Under the pieces are notes generated by a model. The model did no database searches. It had not been told where the DNA came from and worked only from the letters and a program-made list of their open reading frames with translations. Shown piece after piece: positions 37,984-46,560 of a DNA stretch of 64,000 bases (position 1 is its first letter; each line of letters begins with the position of its first letter). Both the position numbers and the translations under genes were made by a program. The stretch spans positions 186,001 to 250,000 of the forward strand of contig NZ_JAHVIA010000002.1 of assembly GCF_019801965.1 (NCBI RefSeq), read 5' to 3'. Source of the stretch: Salipiger bermudensis. Its GTDB lineage: Bacteria > Pseudomonadota > Alphaproteobacteria > Rhodobacterales > Rhodobacteraceae.

Positions 37984-39054
37984 ATGACCGAACCACTTCG
38001 ACAGGGCGCCACCATCGGCATTCTCGGCGGCGGACAGCTGGGCCGCATGCTCTCGGTCGCGGCCAGCCGCCTCGGCCTGCGTTGCCATATCTACGAGCCC
38101 GGCGAGGCCCCGCCCGCCGGCCACGTGGCCGACGCGGTCACCACCGCGCCTTACGAGGACACCGCGGCGCTCGAGGCGTTCGCCGCTTCGGTCGATGTCA
38201 TCACCTACGAGTTCGAGAACATCCCCACCGCGGCGCTCGACACGCTGCAGGCGCTGCGCCCGATCCGCCCGGGTCGCGAGGCGCTGCGGGTGAGCCAGGA
38301 CCGGCTGACGGAAAAGACCTTCCTCACCGATCTCGGCCTCAAGACCGCGCCGTTTGCCGACATCACCGATGCCGAGAGCCTTGCGCAGGCGCTCGAGGTC
38401 ATCGGCGCACCGTCGATCCTCAAAACCCGCCGCTTCGGCTATGACGGCAAGGGCCAGGCGCGGATCAACACGCCGGAGGACGCGGCGGCGGCGCTTGAGG
38501 AGATGCGCGGCGCGCCGGCCATCCTCGAGGGCTTCGTCGAGTTCTCCTGCGAGGTCTCGGTGATCGCGGCGCGCAGCGCCGACGGCTCGGTGGCCTGCTT
38601 CGATCCGGGCGAGAACATCCACAGCGAGGGCATCCTGCGCACCACCACCGTCCCGGCGCGGCTGTCGCAGGCGCAGCGCACCGACGCGGTGCTGCTGGCG
38701 GCCAAAATCCTCAACGCGCTGAACTACGTGGGCGTGATGGGCGTCGAGCTCTTCGTGACGCCGCAGGGACTGCTGGTGAACGAGATCGCGCCGCGGGTGC
38801 ACAATTCCGGCCACTGGACCCAGAACGGCTGCACCATCGACCAGTTCGAGCAGCATATCCGCGCCGTGGCCAACTGGCCGCTGGGCGACGGCAGCCGCTT
38901 TGCCGACGTGCAGATGGAGAACCTGATCGGCTACGATCTCGACAAGCTGCCCGAGCTGGCCACCGAGCGCGACACCGCGATCCACCTCTACGGCAAGGAG
39001 GCCGTGAAGGCTGGCCGGAAGATGGGCCACGTCAACCGCATCATCCGGGGCTGA
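37984..39054 (+). CDS. purK: N5-carboxyaminoimidazole ribonucleotide synthase
   Basis: The 356-residue ATP-grasp enzyme carboxylates AIR with bicarbonate and ATP. The N-terminal fold begins IGILGGGQLGRMLSVAASRLG. The ATP-binding lysine lies in LKTRRFGYDGKGQ, and the metal ligands in NEIAPRVHNSGHWTQNGC. The ATG at 37984 follows GGAGGCTGAC. purE is directly upstream. The downstream gap to the convergent acpS holds no clear terminator. Confidence 0.96.
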   Translation: MTEPLRQGATIGILGGGQLGRMLSVAASRLGLRCHIYEPGEAPPAGHVADAVTTAPYEDTAALEAFAASVDVITYEFENIPTAALDTLQALRPIRPGREALRVSQDRLTEKTFLTDLGLKTAPFADITDAESLAQALEVIGAPSILKTRRFGYDGKGQARINTPEDAAAALEEMRGAPAILEGFVEFSCEVSVIAARSADGSVACFDPGENIHSEGILRTTTVPARLSQAQRTDAVLLAAKILNALNYVGVMGVELFVTPQGLLVNEIAPRVHNSGHWTQNGCTIDQFEQHIRAVANWPLGDGSRFADVQMENLIGYDLDKLPELATERDTAIHLYGKEAVKAGRKMGHVNRIIRG

Positions 39055-39195
39055 GACCCCCTTCGCCCGGGGCGCGCAGCGGTGTTCCGGGTGGCTCGCA
39101 GCGAGGCCTGCGCGGCGCGCCAGATCAGCGCGAGCGACAGTTACAAGGCTTTTATTCTATTGCAGCCCCGGCTGGATCGCGCGGCGCCGCTGACC

Positions 39196-39609
39196 TTAGT
39201 CTGCGCCGGCTTCCAGCGGGCGCGCCTCGATCACCACGAAGGCCTGCGCCCAAGGGTGATCGTCGGTCAGGGTGACGTGGATGATTGCCTCGTGGCCCGG
39301 CGGGGTCATGCTGTCGAGACGTTCCTTCGCCCAGCCCGTCACCTCCATCACCGGCTGCCCGGTGCGCAGGTTGGTGACCGCCATGTCCTTCCACGCGATG
39401 CCCATGCGCAGCCCGGTGCCGAGCGCCTTGGAGCAGGCCTCCTTGGCGGCCCAGCGCTTGGCATAGGTGCCGGCGGTATCCTTGCGCCGCTCGGCCTTCG
39501 TCTGCTCGGTCTCGGTGAAGACGCGGTTGCGGAAGCGGTCGCCGAAGCGCTCCAGGGTGCGCTCGATCCGCTCGATATTGGCGAGATCGGTGCCGATGCC
39601 GAGGATCAT
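39196..39609 (-). CDS. acpS: Holo-[acyl-carrier-protein] synthase
   Basis: The 137-residue enzyme transfers 4'-phosphopantetheine from CoA to ACP. The metal-binding aspartate is in [16 protein letters not shown], and the second motif is [12 protein letters not shown]. Overlap of ATGA with the deaminase gene fixes the start at 39609. It is the last gene of pdxJ-deaminase-acpS. In many Alphaproteobacteria acpS is followed by lepB-rnc-era; here it runs into the convergent purK. Confidence 0.95.
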   Translation of the reverse strand: MILGIGTDLANIERIERTLERFGDRFRNRVFTETEQTKAERRKDTAGTYAKRWAAKEACSKALGTGLRMGIAWKDMAVTNLRTGQPVMEVTGWAKERLDSMTPPGHEAIIHVTLTDDHPWAQAFVVIEARPLEAGAD

Positions 39610-40064
39610 GCCGCGCCCCGGTAGACCGCGTCGAGCCGTTCCGCGCCGAGCCCGCCATGCCACGTGAAGGCGTGATCACAGGCGCGGGCGTAATCGTCGA
39701 TGGTGAGGCCTGGGAACTGGAAGAAATCCGGTGCCAGCTCCTGCGTCATGGCAAAGACCAGCCGGTCGATCCCGGCCCAGCGCATCGCCGCGAGGCACAT
39801 TTCGCAGGGCTGCATCGAGGCGATCAGCGTGCAGCCGTCGAGCTTGGTCTGCCCCAGCTTGCGGCTGGCGGCCTCGATGGCTGTGATCTCCGCATGGCGC
39901 GAGGCATCGCAGCGCGCCGAGACCTCGTTGGCCGTGAGCGCCAGAACCTCGTCGCCGCGCAGCACCGCGGCGGTGAACACCGGGCCCTCGCCCGGGGTGA
40001 AGCGCGCGAGCGCGGCCTCGATCACCGCGTCGAGCGTGTCGCGCTCGGGCTGCGTCGGCGTCAT
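39606..40064 (-). CDS. CMP/dCMP-type nucleoside deaminase
   Basis: The 152-residue protein has the zinc-dependent deaminase motifs HAE (57-59, E59 the proton shuttle) and PCEMC (86-90). Its C-terminal part, [19 protein letters not shown], is not that of TadA, so guanine, cytosine or nucleoside deamination is possible. It overlaps acpS by four bases and pdxJ also by four, in a tight three-gene unit. Confidence 0.85.
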   Translation of the reverse strand: MTPTQPERDTLDAVIEAALARFTPGEGPVFTAAVLRGDEVLALTANEVSARCDASRHAEITAIEAASRKLGQTKLDGCTLIASMQPCEMCLAAMRWAGIDRLVFAMTQELAPDFFQFPGLTIDDYARACDHAFTWHGGLGAERLDAVYRGAA

Positions 40065-40813
40065 GCGCGGGCGTCGTCCATCAGGCGGCGCATCTCCTCG
40101 ATGGCCGGAGCGAGGCCGCGGAACAGCGCTTCGCCGATCAGGAAATGCCCGATGTTGAGCTCGATCAGCTCCGGGAAGGCGGCGATCGGCTGCACCGTCT
40201 CGTAGGTCAGCCCGTGGCCGGCATGGACCTCGAGCCCCAGCGAATGGGCGAAGGCGGTCATCTCGCGCAGGCGCTCGAGCTCGGCATCGCGCTCCGCCAG
40301 CTTGCCCTCGGCATGGTAATCGCAGTAGGCGCCGGTGTGCAGCTCGACCACCGCCGCGCCGATCCGCGCCGCCGCCTCGACTTGGGGCTTGTCGGCGCCG
40401 ATGAACAGCGACACCCGGCAGCCCGCCGCGCGCAGCGGCTCGATGAAATGCGCCAGACGGTTCTCGTCCTTGGCGACCTCGAGCCCGCCCTCGGTGGTGC
40501 GCTCCTCGCGCTTCTCGGGTACGATGCAGACCGCGTGCGGCTTGTGGCGCAGCGCGATGGCCTGCATCTCCTCGGTGGCCGCCATCTCGAGGTTGAGCGG
40601 CAGCGACAGCGTCTCCATCAGCCCGTCGATATCGGCATCCGAGATGTGCCGGCGATCCTCGCGCAGGTGGGCCGTGATGCCGTCGGCGCCGGCCTCCTCC
40701 GCGAGCTTGGCGGCGCGCAGCGGGCAGGGATAGGCGCTGCCGCGCGCGTTGCGCACGGTGGCGACGTGGTCGATGTTGACGCCCAGCCGCAGGCGTCCGG
40801 CATATTCGGTCAT
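40061..40813 (-). CDS. pdxJ: Pyridoxine 5'-phosphate synthase
   Basis: The 250-residue TIM-barrel enzyme condenses 1-deoxyxylulose 5-phosphate with 3-amino-2-oxopropyl phosphate to make pyridoxine phosphate. [17 protein letters not shown] opens the barrel, and [29 protein letters not shown] and [10 protein letters not shown] carry the active-site His and Glu residues. It leads the operon with the deaminase and acpS. The 242-base gap to the divergent NUDIX gene is A+T-rich and likely holds both promoters. Confidence 0.97.
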   Translation of the reverse strand: MTEYAGRLRLGVNIDHVATVRNARGSAYPCPLRAAKLAEEAGADGITAHLREDRRHISDADIDGLMETLSLPLNLEMAATEEMQAIALRHKPHAVCIVPEKREERTTEGGLEVAKDENRLAHFIEPLRAAGCRVSLFIGADKPQVEAAARIGAAVVELHTGAYCDYHAEGKLAERDAELERLREMTAFAHSLGLEVHAGHGLTYETVQPIAAFPELIELNIGHFLIGEALFRGLAPAIEEMRRLMDDARA

Positions 40814-41055
40814 TTCGCTTCCTCGCGAGGCAGTATTCGACGCGCGGACACTAGCCGCTTCCGCGACGCGGGGGAAACCGATTTCCGGGGATCAGGGCTA
40901 TTCCGGTGCGGGCTGCGGGAAACATTTTCGTGCGATTGATGCCCGGCAGGGGCCCTGCGGCGAAATAAACGTCGCCATATCATGAAACCGTCATAGTTTA
41001 TCTACCAAGGGGCTGTATTTCAGTAAAACACTTTAAAGCAGAATAGCGGAGTCGC

Positions 41056-41514
41056 ATGACCGAAACAGGCGAGCAGATCGGCGCCCTCCCAATGCATTGG
41101 GACAAGAAGGGCAATCTCCAGGTTCTCATGGTGACGTCACGGGATACCGGACGCTGGGTGATGCCGAAGGGCTGGCTGATGGACGGCAAGAAGCCCTGGG
41201 CCGCGGCCGAGATCGAGGCGCTGGAGGAGGCCGGGGCGGTCGGTCATATCGGCAAGGAGATCATCGGCAGCTTCCACTACGACAAGGGGCTCGACGATGG
41301 CACCAGCCTGCGCTGCCGCGTCGATGTCTACCCGATGATCGTCGAGAAGCTGAAGCGCCGCTGGAAGGAGCGCGACGAGCGCACGCGGCACTGGTTCAGC
41401 CCGAAAGCCGCCGCCAAGCGGGTGCAGGAGCCCGAGCTTGCCGAGATGCTGATGTCGCTCACCGACAAGCCCAAGAAACAGCCGGTGATCCGGCAGCTGC
41501 TCAAGGCCTGCTAG
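41056..41514 (+). CDS. NUDIX-domain protein with a degenerate Nudix box
   Basis: The 152-residue protein has a Nudix box starting PKGWLMDGKKPWAAA and ending IEALEEAGAVG. The three helix glutamates are kept. The usual Glu after the first glycine is Lys, and the Arg of REUXEE is Ile. Many alphaproteobacterial members look similar and hydrolyse diadenosine- or inositol-type phosphates. Basic patches (EKLKRRWKERDERTRHW) suit a polyphosphate ligand. The ATG at 41056 is preceded by an A+T-rich promoter zone. Confidence 0.85.
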   Translation: MTETGEQIGALPMHWDKKGNLQVLMVTSRDTGRWVMPKGWLMDGKKPWAAAEIEALEEAGAVGHIGKEIIGSFHYDKGLDDGTSLRCRVDVYPMIVEKLKRRWKERDERTRHWFSPKAAAKRVQEPELAEMLMSLTDKPKKQPVIRQLLKAC

Positions 41515-41540
41515 GCCCGGTCCGTCCGGAACAGGCAGCC

Positions 41541-42044
41541 TCAGTCGGGGGTGAAGGCGCCGAAGGCCCCGGCCGAGAAGATCAGCGGCTCGCCCGGATG
41601 TGTCGTCACCCGCAAGACCCGCCCCACCACGATGGAATGATCGCCCGCATCATGCTGCGCCTCGGTGCTGCATTCGAACCGCGCGAGGCAGCCCTCGATC
41701 AGCGGCACGCCCTCCGGGCTCTCGATCCAGTCTGCCGTGTCGAACGCGTCGGCCGAGCGGGCGAAGCCGCGGCAGATCGCGGCCTGATCGCGGCGCAGCA
41801 CATGGATGGCGAAGCGCTCGGTGGCCATGAAGAACGGGTAGCGCTGCGAGTCCTTCGCCGGCGACCACAGCACCAGCGGCGGATCGAGCGAGACGCTGGC
41901 GAAGCTGTTGGCGGTGATGCCGATCGGACCGTCATTGGTGGCGCAGGTGACCACGGTGACCCCGGTCACGAACTGCCCCAGCGCGTTGCGGAAGGCGCGG
42001 GAATCGGCTCCGGCGGGATCGAAACTCTGCGGGATCTGGCTCAT
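41541..42044 (-). CDS. Flavin reductase family protein
   Basis: This 167-residue protein is a flavin-reductase-like FMN-binding split barrel. FRNALGQFVTGVTVVTC, GITANSFASVSLDPPLVLW and HSIVVGRVL are conserved blocks. Such enzymes deliver reduced FMN to a monooxygenase partner or reduce flavins generally; none is adjacent. Start at 42044, without the arginine-rich extension that an upstream ATG would add. It is convergent with the NUDIX gene (26 bases). Confidence 0.9.
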   Translation of the reverse strand: MSQIPQSFDPAGADSRAFRNALGQFVTGVTVVTCATNDGPIGITANSFASVSLDPPLVLWSPAKDSQRYPFFMATERFAIHVLRRDQAAICRGFARSADAFDTADWIESPEGVPLIEGCLARFECSTEAQHDAGDHSIVVGRVLRVTTHPGEPLIFSAGAFGAFTPD

Positions 42045-42461
42045 GCCGTGCCCTCTTGCCGTGTCGCCGTTGCGTCTCGCACGCGGTCTCTCCTCGTGTC
42101 GCCTCTGTGCTCTTGTCGTCACGCATCGGTAATGCGCGGTCCGGCAGGGCAGGGCAAGCAACGAAACTGTTTGTCACTGCACATCCCCTCCCGCGAAACC
42201 TTGGTCTCGGAGAGCCGATGTCAAGGCGCGGGAGCCCTTTCTGCCTTTGCTTTTCGCCGCTTGCCGAGTGATTCCGTCGCAGGCGCGGGGCCGGTGGCAG
42301 GTGTTGATTTTCGACAACAGCCCTCGCGCCGCGAGCTCTCCGAGGCCGTTGGCGGGGCGATAGGCTCTGGTGGCCTTGGCCGGTCTGCGGTAACTCAGTA
42401 CCGGAAAATAAAGGTCGCCACGCGATAAAAAACCGGCGACCACGAGTGGAGCAGTGTTGTC

Positions 42462-42563
42462 ATGAACGCGATATATGTCGTGCCCCGTGCCCGCTTGGGT
42501 GCGGCCCGGAAGAGGTGCGCCGAAGCCGCAGGGCGCGCACCCTGTCAGCCCGGGAGATCGTGA
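42462..42563 (+). CDS. Possible 33-codon peptide in the 42-kb gap
   Basis: ATG at 42462, preceded by GTGGAGCAG with a nine-base spacing, opens 33 codons ending in TGA; the start reads MNAIYVVPRARLGAARK. It is rich in arginine and alanine. It is upstream of the 42.7-kb terminator on the same strand. It could be a leader peptide or part of an RNA gene read by chance. No family recognised. Confidence 0.25.
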   Translation: MNAIYVVPRARLGAARKRCAEAAGRAPCQPGRS

Positions 42564-42712
42564 CAGGCCAGCCACGGCCACATCCCGCTTGTCGTCTCGC
42601 CTGAACTGGCGCCGTCCCCGCGGGGACGCGCCCGGTTTGCTGCGCGATGCGGCCTTCGCGGACCGAATTGCCGCCCCGGTGGATGCGCCGCCTGCGTCCC
42701 GGGGTCCAACTG

Positions 42713-42753
42713 GCGGGAGCGTCGTCTGACGGCGTTCCCGCTTTTTTCTTTTC
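42713..42753 (+). terminator. Strong orphan Rho-independent terminator
   Basis: GCGGGAGCGTCG (42713-42724) pairs with CGGCGTTCCCGC (42730-42741), 12 pairs including two G-U, with a five-base loop, followed by TTTTTTCTTTTCT. On the plus strand the nearest upstream gene is NUDIX, 1.2 kb away, with a convergent gene between. It therefore ends something in the apparently empty region. Confidence 0.75.
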
Positions 42754-42840
42754 TGGGCGCGCCTCACGGCCACCTCTGCCCAGCCGTGGCCGGCGTGCCG
42801 CCGCTTGCCAAAGCCGGGGCGAAGGCGCACACGGGCCGGC

Positions 42841-43785
42841 ATGGATGTTCGACCGAACCCGCCCCTCGCCGCGGCGCTGACGCTGCTCGCCTCCGGCTTC
42901 GTCGCCGGTACCACGCTGCTGGCCAAGATGCTCGGCACCGACACGCTCGGCCCGGCGCTGCACCCGTTGCAGGTCAGCCAGGGGCGGTTCGTGTTTGCGC
43001 TTCTGGTGTTCTCCACCGCGGCGCTGATCCTGCGGCCGAAGATGACCCGCCCGGCGCTGCCGGTGCATACGCTCCGGGTGCTGTTCGGCTGGGGCGGGGT
43101 CAGCTTCATGTTCGCCGCCGCCGCCTTCATTCCGCTCTCGGACGCCACCGCGATCAGCTTCCTGAACCCGGTGGTGGGGATGCTGCTGGCAATCCCGTTC
43201 CTCGGCGAGAAGGTCGGGCGGGTGCGGATCGCGGCGGCGGTGATCGCGCTCATCGGCGCGATGATCCTGCTGCGCCCGACGCCCGAGGCGTTCCAGCCGG
43301 CGGCACTCTTGGCCCTCGGGGCGGCGCTCTGCCTCGGGGCGGAGCTGGTGGTGATCAAGCGTCTCTCGGGGCGCGAGGGGGCGTTTCAGATCCTGCTGAT
43401 AAACAACCTGATCGGCGCCTGCATCGCCAGCGCCGCGGCAGTGGCGGTGTGGCAGATGCCGACCCCGGCGCAATGGGCGGCTTTGGCCGGCGTGGGGGCG
43501 CTCATGGCCTCGGCGCAGACCTGCTTCATCCAGGCCATCCGGCGCGCCGATGCGAGCTTCGTCTCGCCGTTCTGGTACGCCACGCTGATCTTCGCGGCGC
43601 TTTACGATTTCCTGATCTTTTCGGTGCGGCCCGACGCGGTCTCGCTGCTCGGCACGGCCATCATCGTCGCCGGCGCCGGGCTCCTTGCGTGGCGCGAGGC
43701 GCGGCTCAAGCCTTCAGGCGCCAGCCCGTCCGGAACAGCCCCCATGCCGCCAGCAACACCGCCGCCGTCGCCGCCAGAGCGATGA
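42841..43785 (+). CDS. EamA/DMT family transporter
   Basis: The 314-residue protein has ten predicted hydrophobic segments and two EamA repeats. The first has LASGFVAGTTLLAKMLG and the FIPLSDATAISFLNPVVGMLLAIPFLGEK block before the first repeat ends. The second has the matching FIQAIRRADASFVSPFWY. Members export amino acids, sugars or metabolites. The ATG at 42841 is weakly preceded by CACGGGCCGGC. The last 80 bases overlap the convergent ABC-2 permease gene, and its tail there is proline-rich and low in complexity. Confidence 0.88.
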   Translation: MDVRPNPPLAAALTLLASGFVAGTTLLAKMLGTDTLGPALHPLQVSQGRFVFALLVFSTAALILRPKMTRPALPVHTLRVLFGWGGVSFMFAAAAFIPLSDATAISFLNPVVGMLLAIPFLGEKVGRVRIAAAVIALIGAMILLRPTPEAFQPAALLALGAALCLGAELVVIKRLSGREGAFQILLINNLIGACIASAAAVAVWQMPTPAQWAALAGVGALMASAQTCFIQAIRRADASFVSPFWYATLIFAALYDFLIFSVRPDAVSLLGTAIIVAGAGLLAWREARLKPSGASPSGTAPMPPATPPPSPPER

Positions 43786-44515
43786 CGAAGCCCATGGCAG
43801 GGTTGCTGTCGCTGACGCCGATCATGCCATAGCGCGCGCCGTCGATCAGGTAGAAGACCGGGTTCACATGGGTGATCTCGTAGAGTCCCGGCGGCAGCGC
43901 CTCGACCGAGTAGAAGGTGCCCGACAGGAACGCCAGCGGCGTCACGATGAAGTTGGTGATTGCCGCCATCTGGTCGAACTTGTTGGCCCAGAGCCCGGCC
44001 AGCATCCCCATCGCCGACAGGAAGGCCGCGCCGAGGATCACGAAGACCAGCAGCACCAGCGGATGCTGCGGCACCAGCCCGGTGGTGAGGAACAGCCCGG
44101 TGGAGATCGCCACTGCGACGATCAGCCCGCGCGCCACCCCGCCTGCGAGGTATCCCAATACCAGCTCGAACGGCGCCAGCGGCGGCATCAGCGTGTCGAC
44201 GATATTGCCCTGCACCTTGGAGACCACGATCGAGGACGAGGTGTTGGCGAAGGCGTTCTGGATCACCGTCATCATCAGGATCCCCGGCGCGATGAAATCG
44301 GTGAAGGGCACCCCCATCACGTCTCCGCGACGCGGGCCGATGGCGATGGTGAAGATCATCAGGAACAGCCCTGCGGTGACCAGCGGCGCCAGCAGGGTCT
44401 GGGTCCAGACATTGACGAAGCGCATCACCTCCCGGCTGCAGAGCGTGTAGAGGCCGAGCCAGTTCACCTGTCCGAAGCGGCGCTCGCCGGGGTCTCTGTG
44501 CGGATAATCGGTCAT
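43706..44515 (-). CDS. ABC-2 type transporter permease
   Basis: The 269-residue permease has six membrane segments and the ABC-2 signature near TDFIAPGILMMTVIQNAFANTSSSIVVSKVQGNIVDTLM. This covers the usual PGxxxxxxxxxxxxxxxxxxxxxR-E/Q-type loop. It resembles the NodJ/DrrB-like exporters of drugs or polysaccharides. The matching ATPase is not adjacent. The start at 44515 follows AGAGGAAAGG. It converges on the EamA gene and is divergent from gcrA. Confidence 0.85.
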   Translation of the reverse strand: MTDYPHRDPGERRFGQVNWLGLYTLCSREVMRFVNVWTQTLLAPLVTAGLFLMIFTIAIGPRRGDVMGVPFTDFIAPGILMMTVIQNAFANTSSSIVVSKVQGNIVDTLMPPLAPFELVLGYLAGGVARGLIVAVAISTGLFLTTGLVPQHPLVLLVFVILGAAFLSAMGMLAGLWANKFDQMAAITNFIVTPLAFLSGTFYSVEALPPGLYEITHVNPVFYLIDGARYGMIGVSDSNPAMGFVIALAATAAVLLAAWGLFRTGWRLKA

Positions 44516-44543
44516 GCGGGGGCCTTTCCTCTGCGGGCTTGGC

Positions 44544-44571
44544 TTGTAACTCGGAATGCGATGCTTACAAT
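44544..44571 (+). promoter_or_regulatory. Promoter of gcrA with an inverted repeat
   Basis: TTGTAA (44544-44549), a 16-base spacer and TACAAT (44566-44571) form a good sigma-70-type promoter. TTGTAA and TTACAA (44565-44570) are exact inverse copies. The gcrA ATG is 66 bases downstream with ATGAGGA as ribosome site. Confidence 0.6.
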
Positions 44572-44636
44572 AGGGCCACCCGCGGAATTTCCAGGCGGTC
44601 CGGTGCAAGGGCCGCCTTTTTCAATGAGGATACGTC

Positions 44637-45239
44637 ATGTCCTGGACCGATGAGCGCGTCGAGCTGCTGAAGAAGATGTGGGCGGAGGGACAATCCGCCA
44701 GCCAGATCGCGAAAGAGCTCGGCGGTGTCACGAGAAATGCCGTGATCGGCAAGGTCCATCGCCTCGGTCTGTCGAACCGGACCGGCGCCGGCGCTGCCCC
44801 GGCAGCTGCCGCGGCGCCCGCCAAGGAGGCGAAGCCGGTCAAGGAAGCCAAGCCGGCGCCCAAGCCCAAGCCCGCCCCGGCGGAGCCCGCGGCCGAGGCC
44901 GCGCCGCGCGAAGAGGCAGTCTCCGTGCCCGAGACCCGTCCGGCCGTGTCGCCGGCGCGAAAGCAGATCATCCCGGCCGGCCAGCCGCTGCCGCCGCAGC
45001 CCTCGGCCAACGAGATCAGTCCCGAAGCGCTGGCCAAGGTCAGCGAGATCGAGAAGAAGGCCAAGAAGCTCACCCTGATGGAGCTGACCGAGCGCACCTG
45101 CAAATGGCCGGTGGGCGACCCCGCGACCGAGGATTTCTGGTTCTGCGGGCTGCCGGTTCAGCAGGGCAAGCCCTATTGCGAGGCGCATGTGGGCGTGGCC
45201 TTCCAGCCGATGTCGTCGCGCCGCGACCGCCGCCGCTGA
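44637..45239 (+). CDS. gcrA: Cell cycle regulator GcrA
   Basis: The 200-residue protein begins MSWTDERVELLKKMW and SASQIAKELGGVTRNAVIGKVHRLGL, the GcrA DNA-binding domain that in Caulobacter recognises GAnTC-methylated promoters with sigma-70. A Pro/Ala/Lys-rich linker (about 52-110) leads to a C-terminal domain with two cysteine pairs (CKWPVG, CGLPV and YCEAH) that binds sigma. It controls cell-cycle and division genes in Alphaproteobacteria. It lies between an ABC-2 permease and the AI-2E exporter. Confidence 0.96.
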   Translation: MSWTDERVELLKKMWAEGQSASQIAKELGGVTRNAVIGKVHRLGLSNRTGAGAAPAAAAAPAKEAKPVKEAKPAPKPKPAPAEPAAEAAPREEAVSVPETRPAVSPARKQIIPAGQPLPPQPSANEISPEALAKVSEIEKKAKKLTLMELTERTCKWPVGDPATEDFWFCGLPVQQGKPYCEAHVGVAFQPMSSRRDRRR

Positions 45240-45383
45240 GGCACCCTCACCAGAAACGAGGCCAGCACGCCCATGAGCACGGGCCGGGATCATCTGCCTG
45301 CAGGCCGCGGGGCCGCGCGTGACGCGGCCCTCGACGGGCGCGCCGCCCGTGAGCTGACAGTCTGGCCGCGGGAGATCTGACCG

Positions 45384-46460
45384 ATGCGCGACGCGCCGCT
45401 GCTCAATCTCGTGCTCGGCGTCGTTCTGGCCATCGCGATTGGCTGGCTGCTGATGATCGGGCAGGCCCTCCTGCTGCCGATCCTCGCGGCGGTCATCACC
45501 GTCTACATCATCGTCACCGCCTCCGGGGCGCTGGCCGGGCTGCCCGGCATGAACCGCCTGCCAAGCGCGGTGCCGCGCTTCGCGGTGCTGCTGCTCTTCA
45601 CGCTGGTGGTGGCGGTGATCGCCGTCGTCGTGGCCTCCACCGCGCGCGAGATCGCCTCCGTGATGCCGCGCTACGAGGCCAATCTCGAGGGGCTGCTCGA
45701 CCGCAGCGCCGCGATGTTCGACCTCGACACGCAGGAACTGCTCAACGAGATCCGCGCCGTCACCATCGACCAGATCGACATCCGCAGGCTGGTGGTGGCG
45801 CTGCTCGGCGGCTTCACCAGCGTCGGCTCGTCGATCTTCCTCGTCATCGTCTACGCCGCCTTCCTGCTGTCGGAGCGCGAGGGCTTCCATGGCAAGATCC
45901 GGGCCGCCTTTCGCGACGAGGCGCAGGCGGCGCGGGTCTCTGCGGTGATCGGCGACATGAACCGCAAGATCGGCGACTACCTGTTCGTCAAGACGCTGAT
46001 CAACCTGATCGTCGGGGTGCTGTCCTTCGCGGTGCTCTGGGCGATGGGGGTGGATTTCGCGCTGTTCTGGGCGATCACCATCGGCCTGCTGAACTACATC
46101 CCCTACGTCGGCTCCTACATCGCCGTCGCCATGCCGGTGCTGCTGTCGCTGGCGCAGTTCGCCTCGGTCTCGACCACGTTGGTGCTGACGGCGCTGCTAG
46201 TGGCGGTGCAGGTCTTTGTCGGCAATTATCTCGAGCCGCGGATCATCGGCAAGGAGCTCAACCTGAGCCCCTTCGTGGTCATCGTCTCGCTGATCTTCTG
46301 GGCCTCGCTCTGGGGCGTGCCGGGGGCGATCCTCGCGATCCCGATGACCTCGGTGATCGTCATCGGGCTGTCGAGTTTCGAGGCCACCCGTTTCCTCGCG
46401 GTCTTGCTGGCCAACCGCATAGAGGACGAAAACGCGCTGATCTGCTCCGACCCGCGCTGA
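45384..46460 (+). CDS. AI-2E family transporter
   Basis: The 358-residue polytopic protein matches the AI-2E/TqsA-like exporter family. It has a pair of helices at the start, a soluble segment from about 95 to 145, and a C-terminal bundle with YLFVKTLINLIVGVLSF, GLLNYIPYVGSYIAVAMPV and VGNYLEPRIIGKELNLSPFVVI. The last is the diagnostic block. Substrates include autoinducer-2 or ions in some members, unknown here. The ATG at 45384 lies four bases after a 35-codon frame (45273-45380) whose reality is doubtful. Confidence 0.9.
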   Translation: MRDAPLLNLVLGVVLAIAIGWLLMIGQALLLPILAAVITVYIIVTASGALAGLPGMNRLPSAVPRFAVLLLFTLVVAVIAVVVASTAREIASVMPRYEANLEGLLDRSAAMFDLDTQELLNEIRAVTIDQIDIRRLVVALLGGFTSVGSSIFLVIVYAAFLLSEREGFHGKIRAAFRDEAQAARVSAVIGDMNRKIGDYLFVKTLINLIVGVLSFAVLWAMGVDFALFWAITIGLLNYIPYVGSYIAVAMPVLLSLAQFASVSTTLVLTALLVAVQVFVGNYLEPRIIGKELNLSPFVVIVSLIFWASLWGVPGAILAIPMTSVIVIGLSSFEATRFLAVLLANRIEDENALICSDPR

Positions 46461-46524
46461 GCGGTTATGGCCATCGCGGCGAGGCCCGGGACGGCGCCGG
46501 GCAGAGGCGTCCCGCGCCGCCCTC

Positions 46525-46553
46525 TTGATTGGCGCCGGGACTCCCTGTATCCC
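46525..46553 (+). promoter_or_regulatory. Putative leuC leader promoter
   Basis: TTGATT (46525-46530), 17 bases, TATCCC (46548-46553). Transcription would start near 46560, at or next to the ATG of the 28-codon leader frame (46561). Confidence 0.4.
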
Positions 46554-46560
46554 GCGTCAC

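Larger units (their letters stand above)
42045..42840. other. 796-base stretch without a confident protein gene
   Basis: No long frame here shows codon use or homology of a real protein. On the plus strand there are a 7-base stem (42413-42419 with 42435-42441), a perfect GTCCCCGCGGGGAC palindrome (42614-42627) and a strong terminator (42713-42753). On the minus strand TTGACA lies near the flavin-reductase 5' end and CTCCCGCG can pair with CGCGGGAG (near 42190-42230). A 33-codon frame at 42462 is possible. I see no RNase P, tmRNA or SRP RNA signature. Confidence 0.6.

Noticed and set aside
42045-42840. RNase P RNA, tmRNA, 6S or SRP RNA as explanation of the empty stretch
   Set aside because: None of their conserved sequence blocks is present; the RNA idea remains but not as one of these.
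45273-45380. A 35-codon frame just before the AI-2E exporter
   Set aside because: Weak ribosome site, unusual composition and no family; mentioned only as a doubtful leader.
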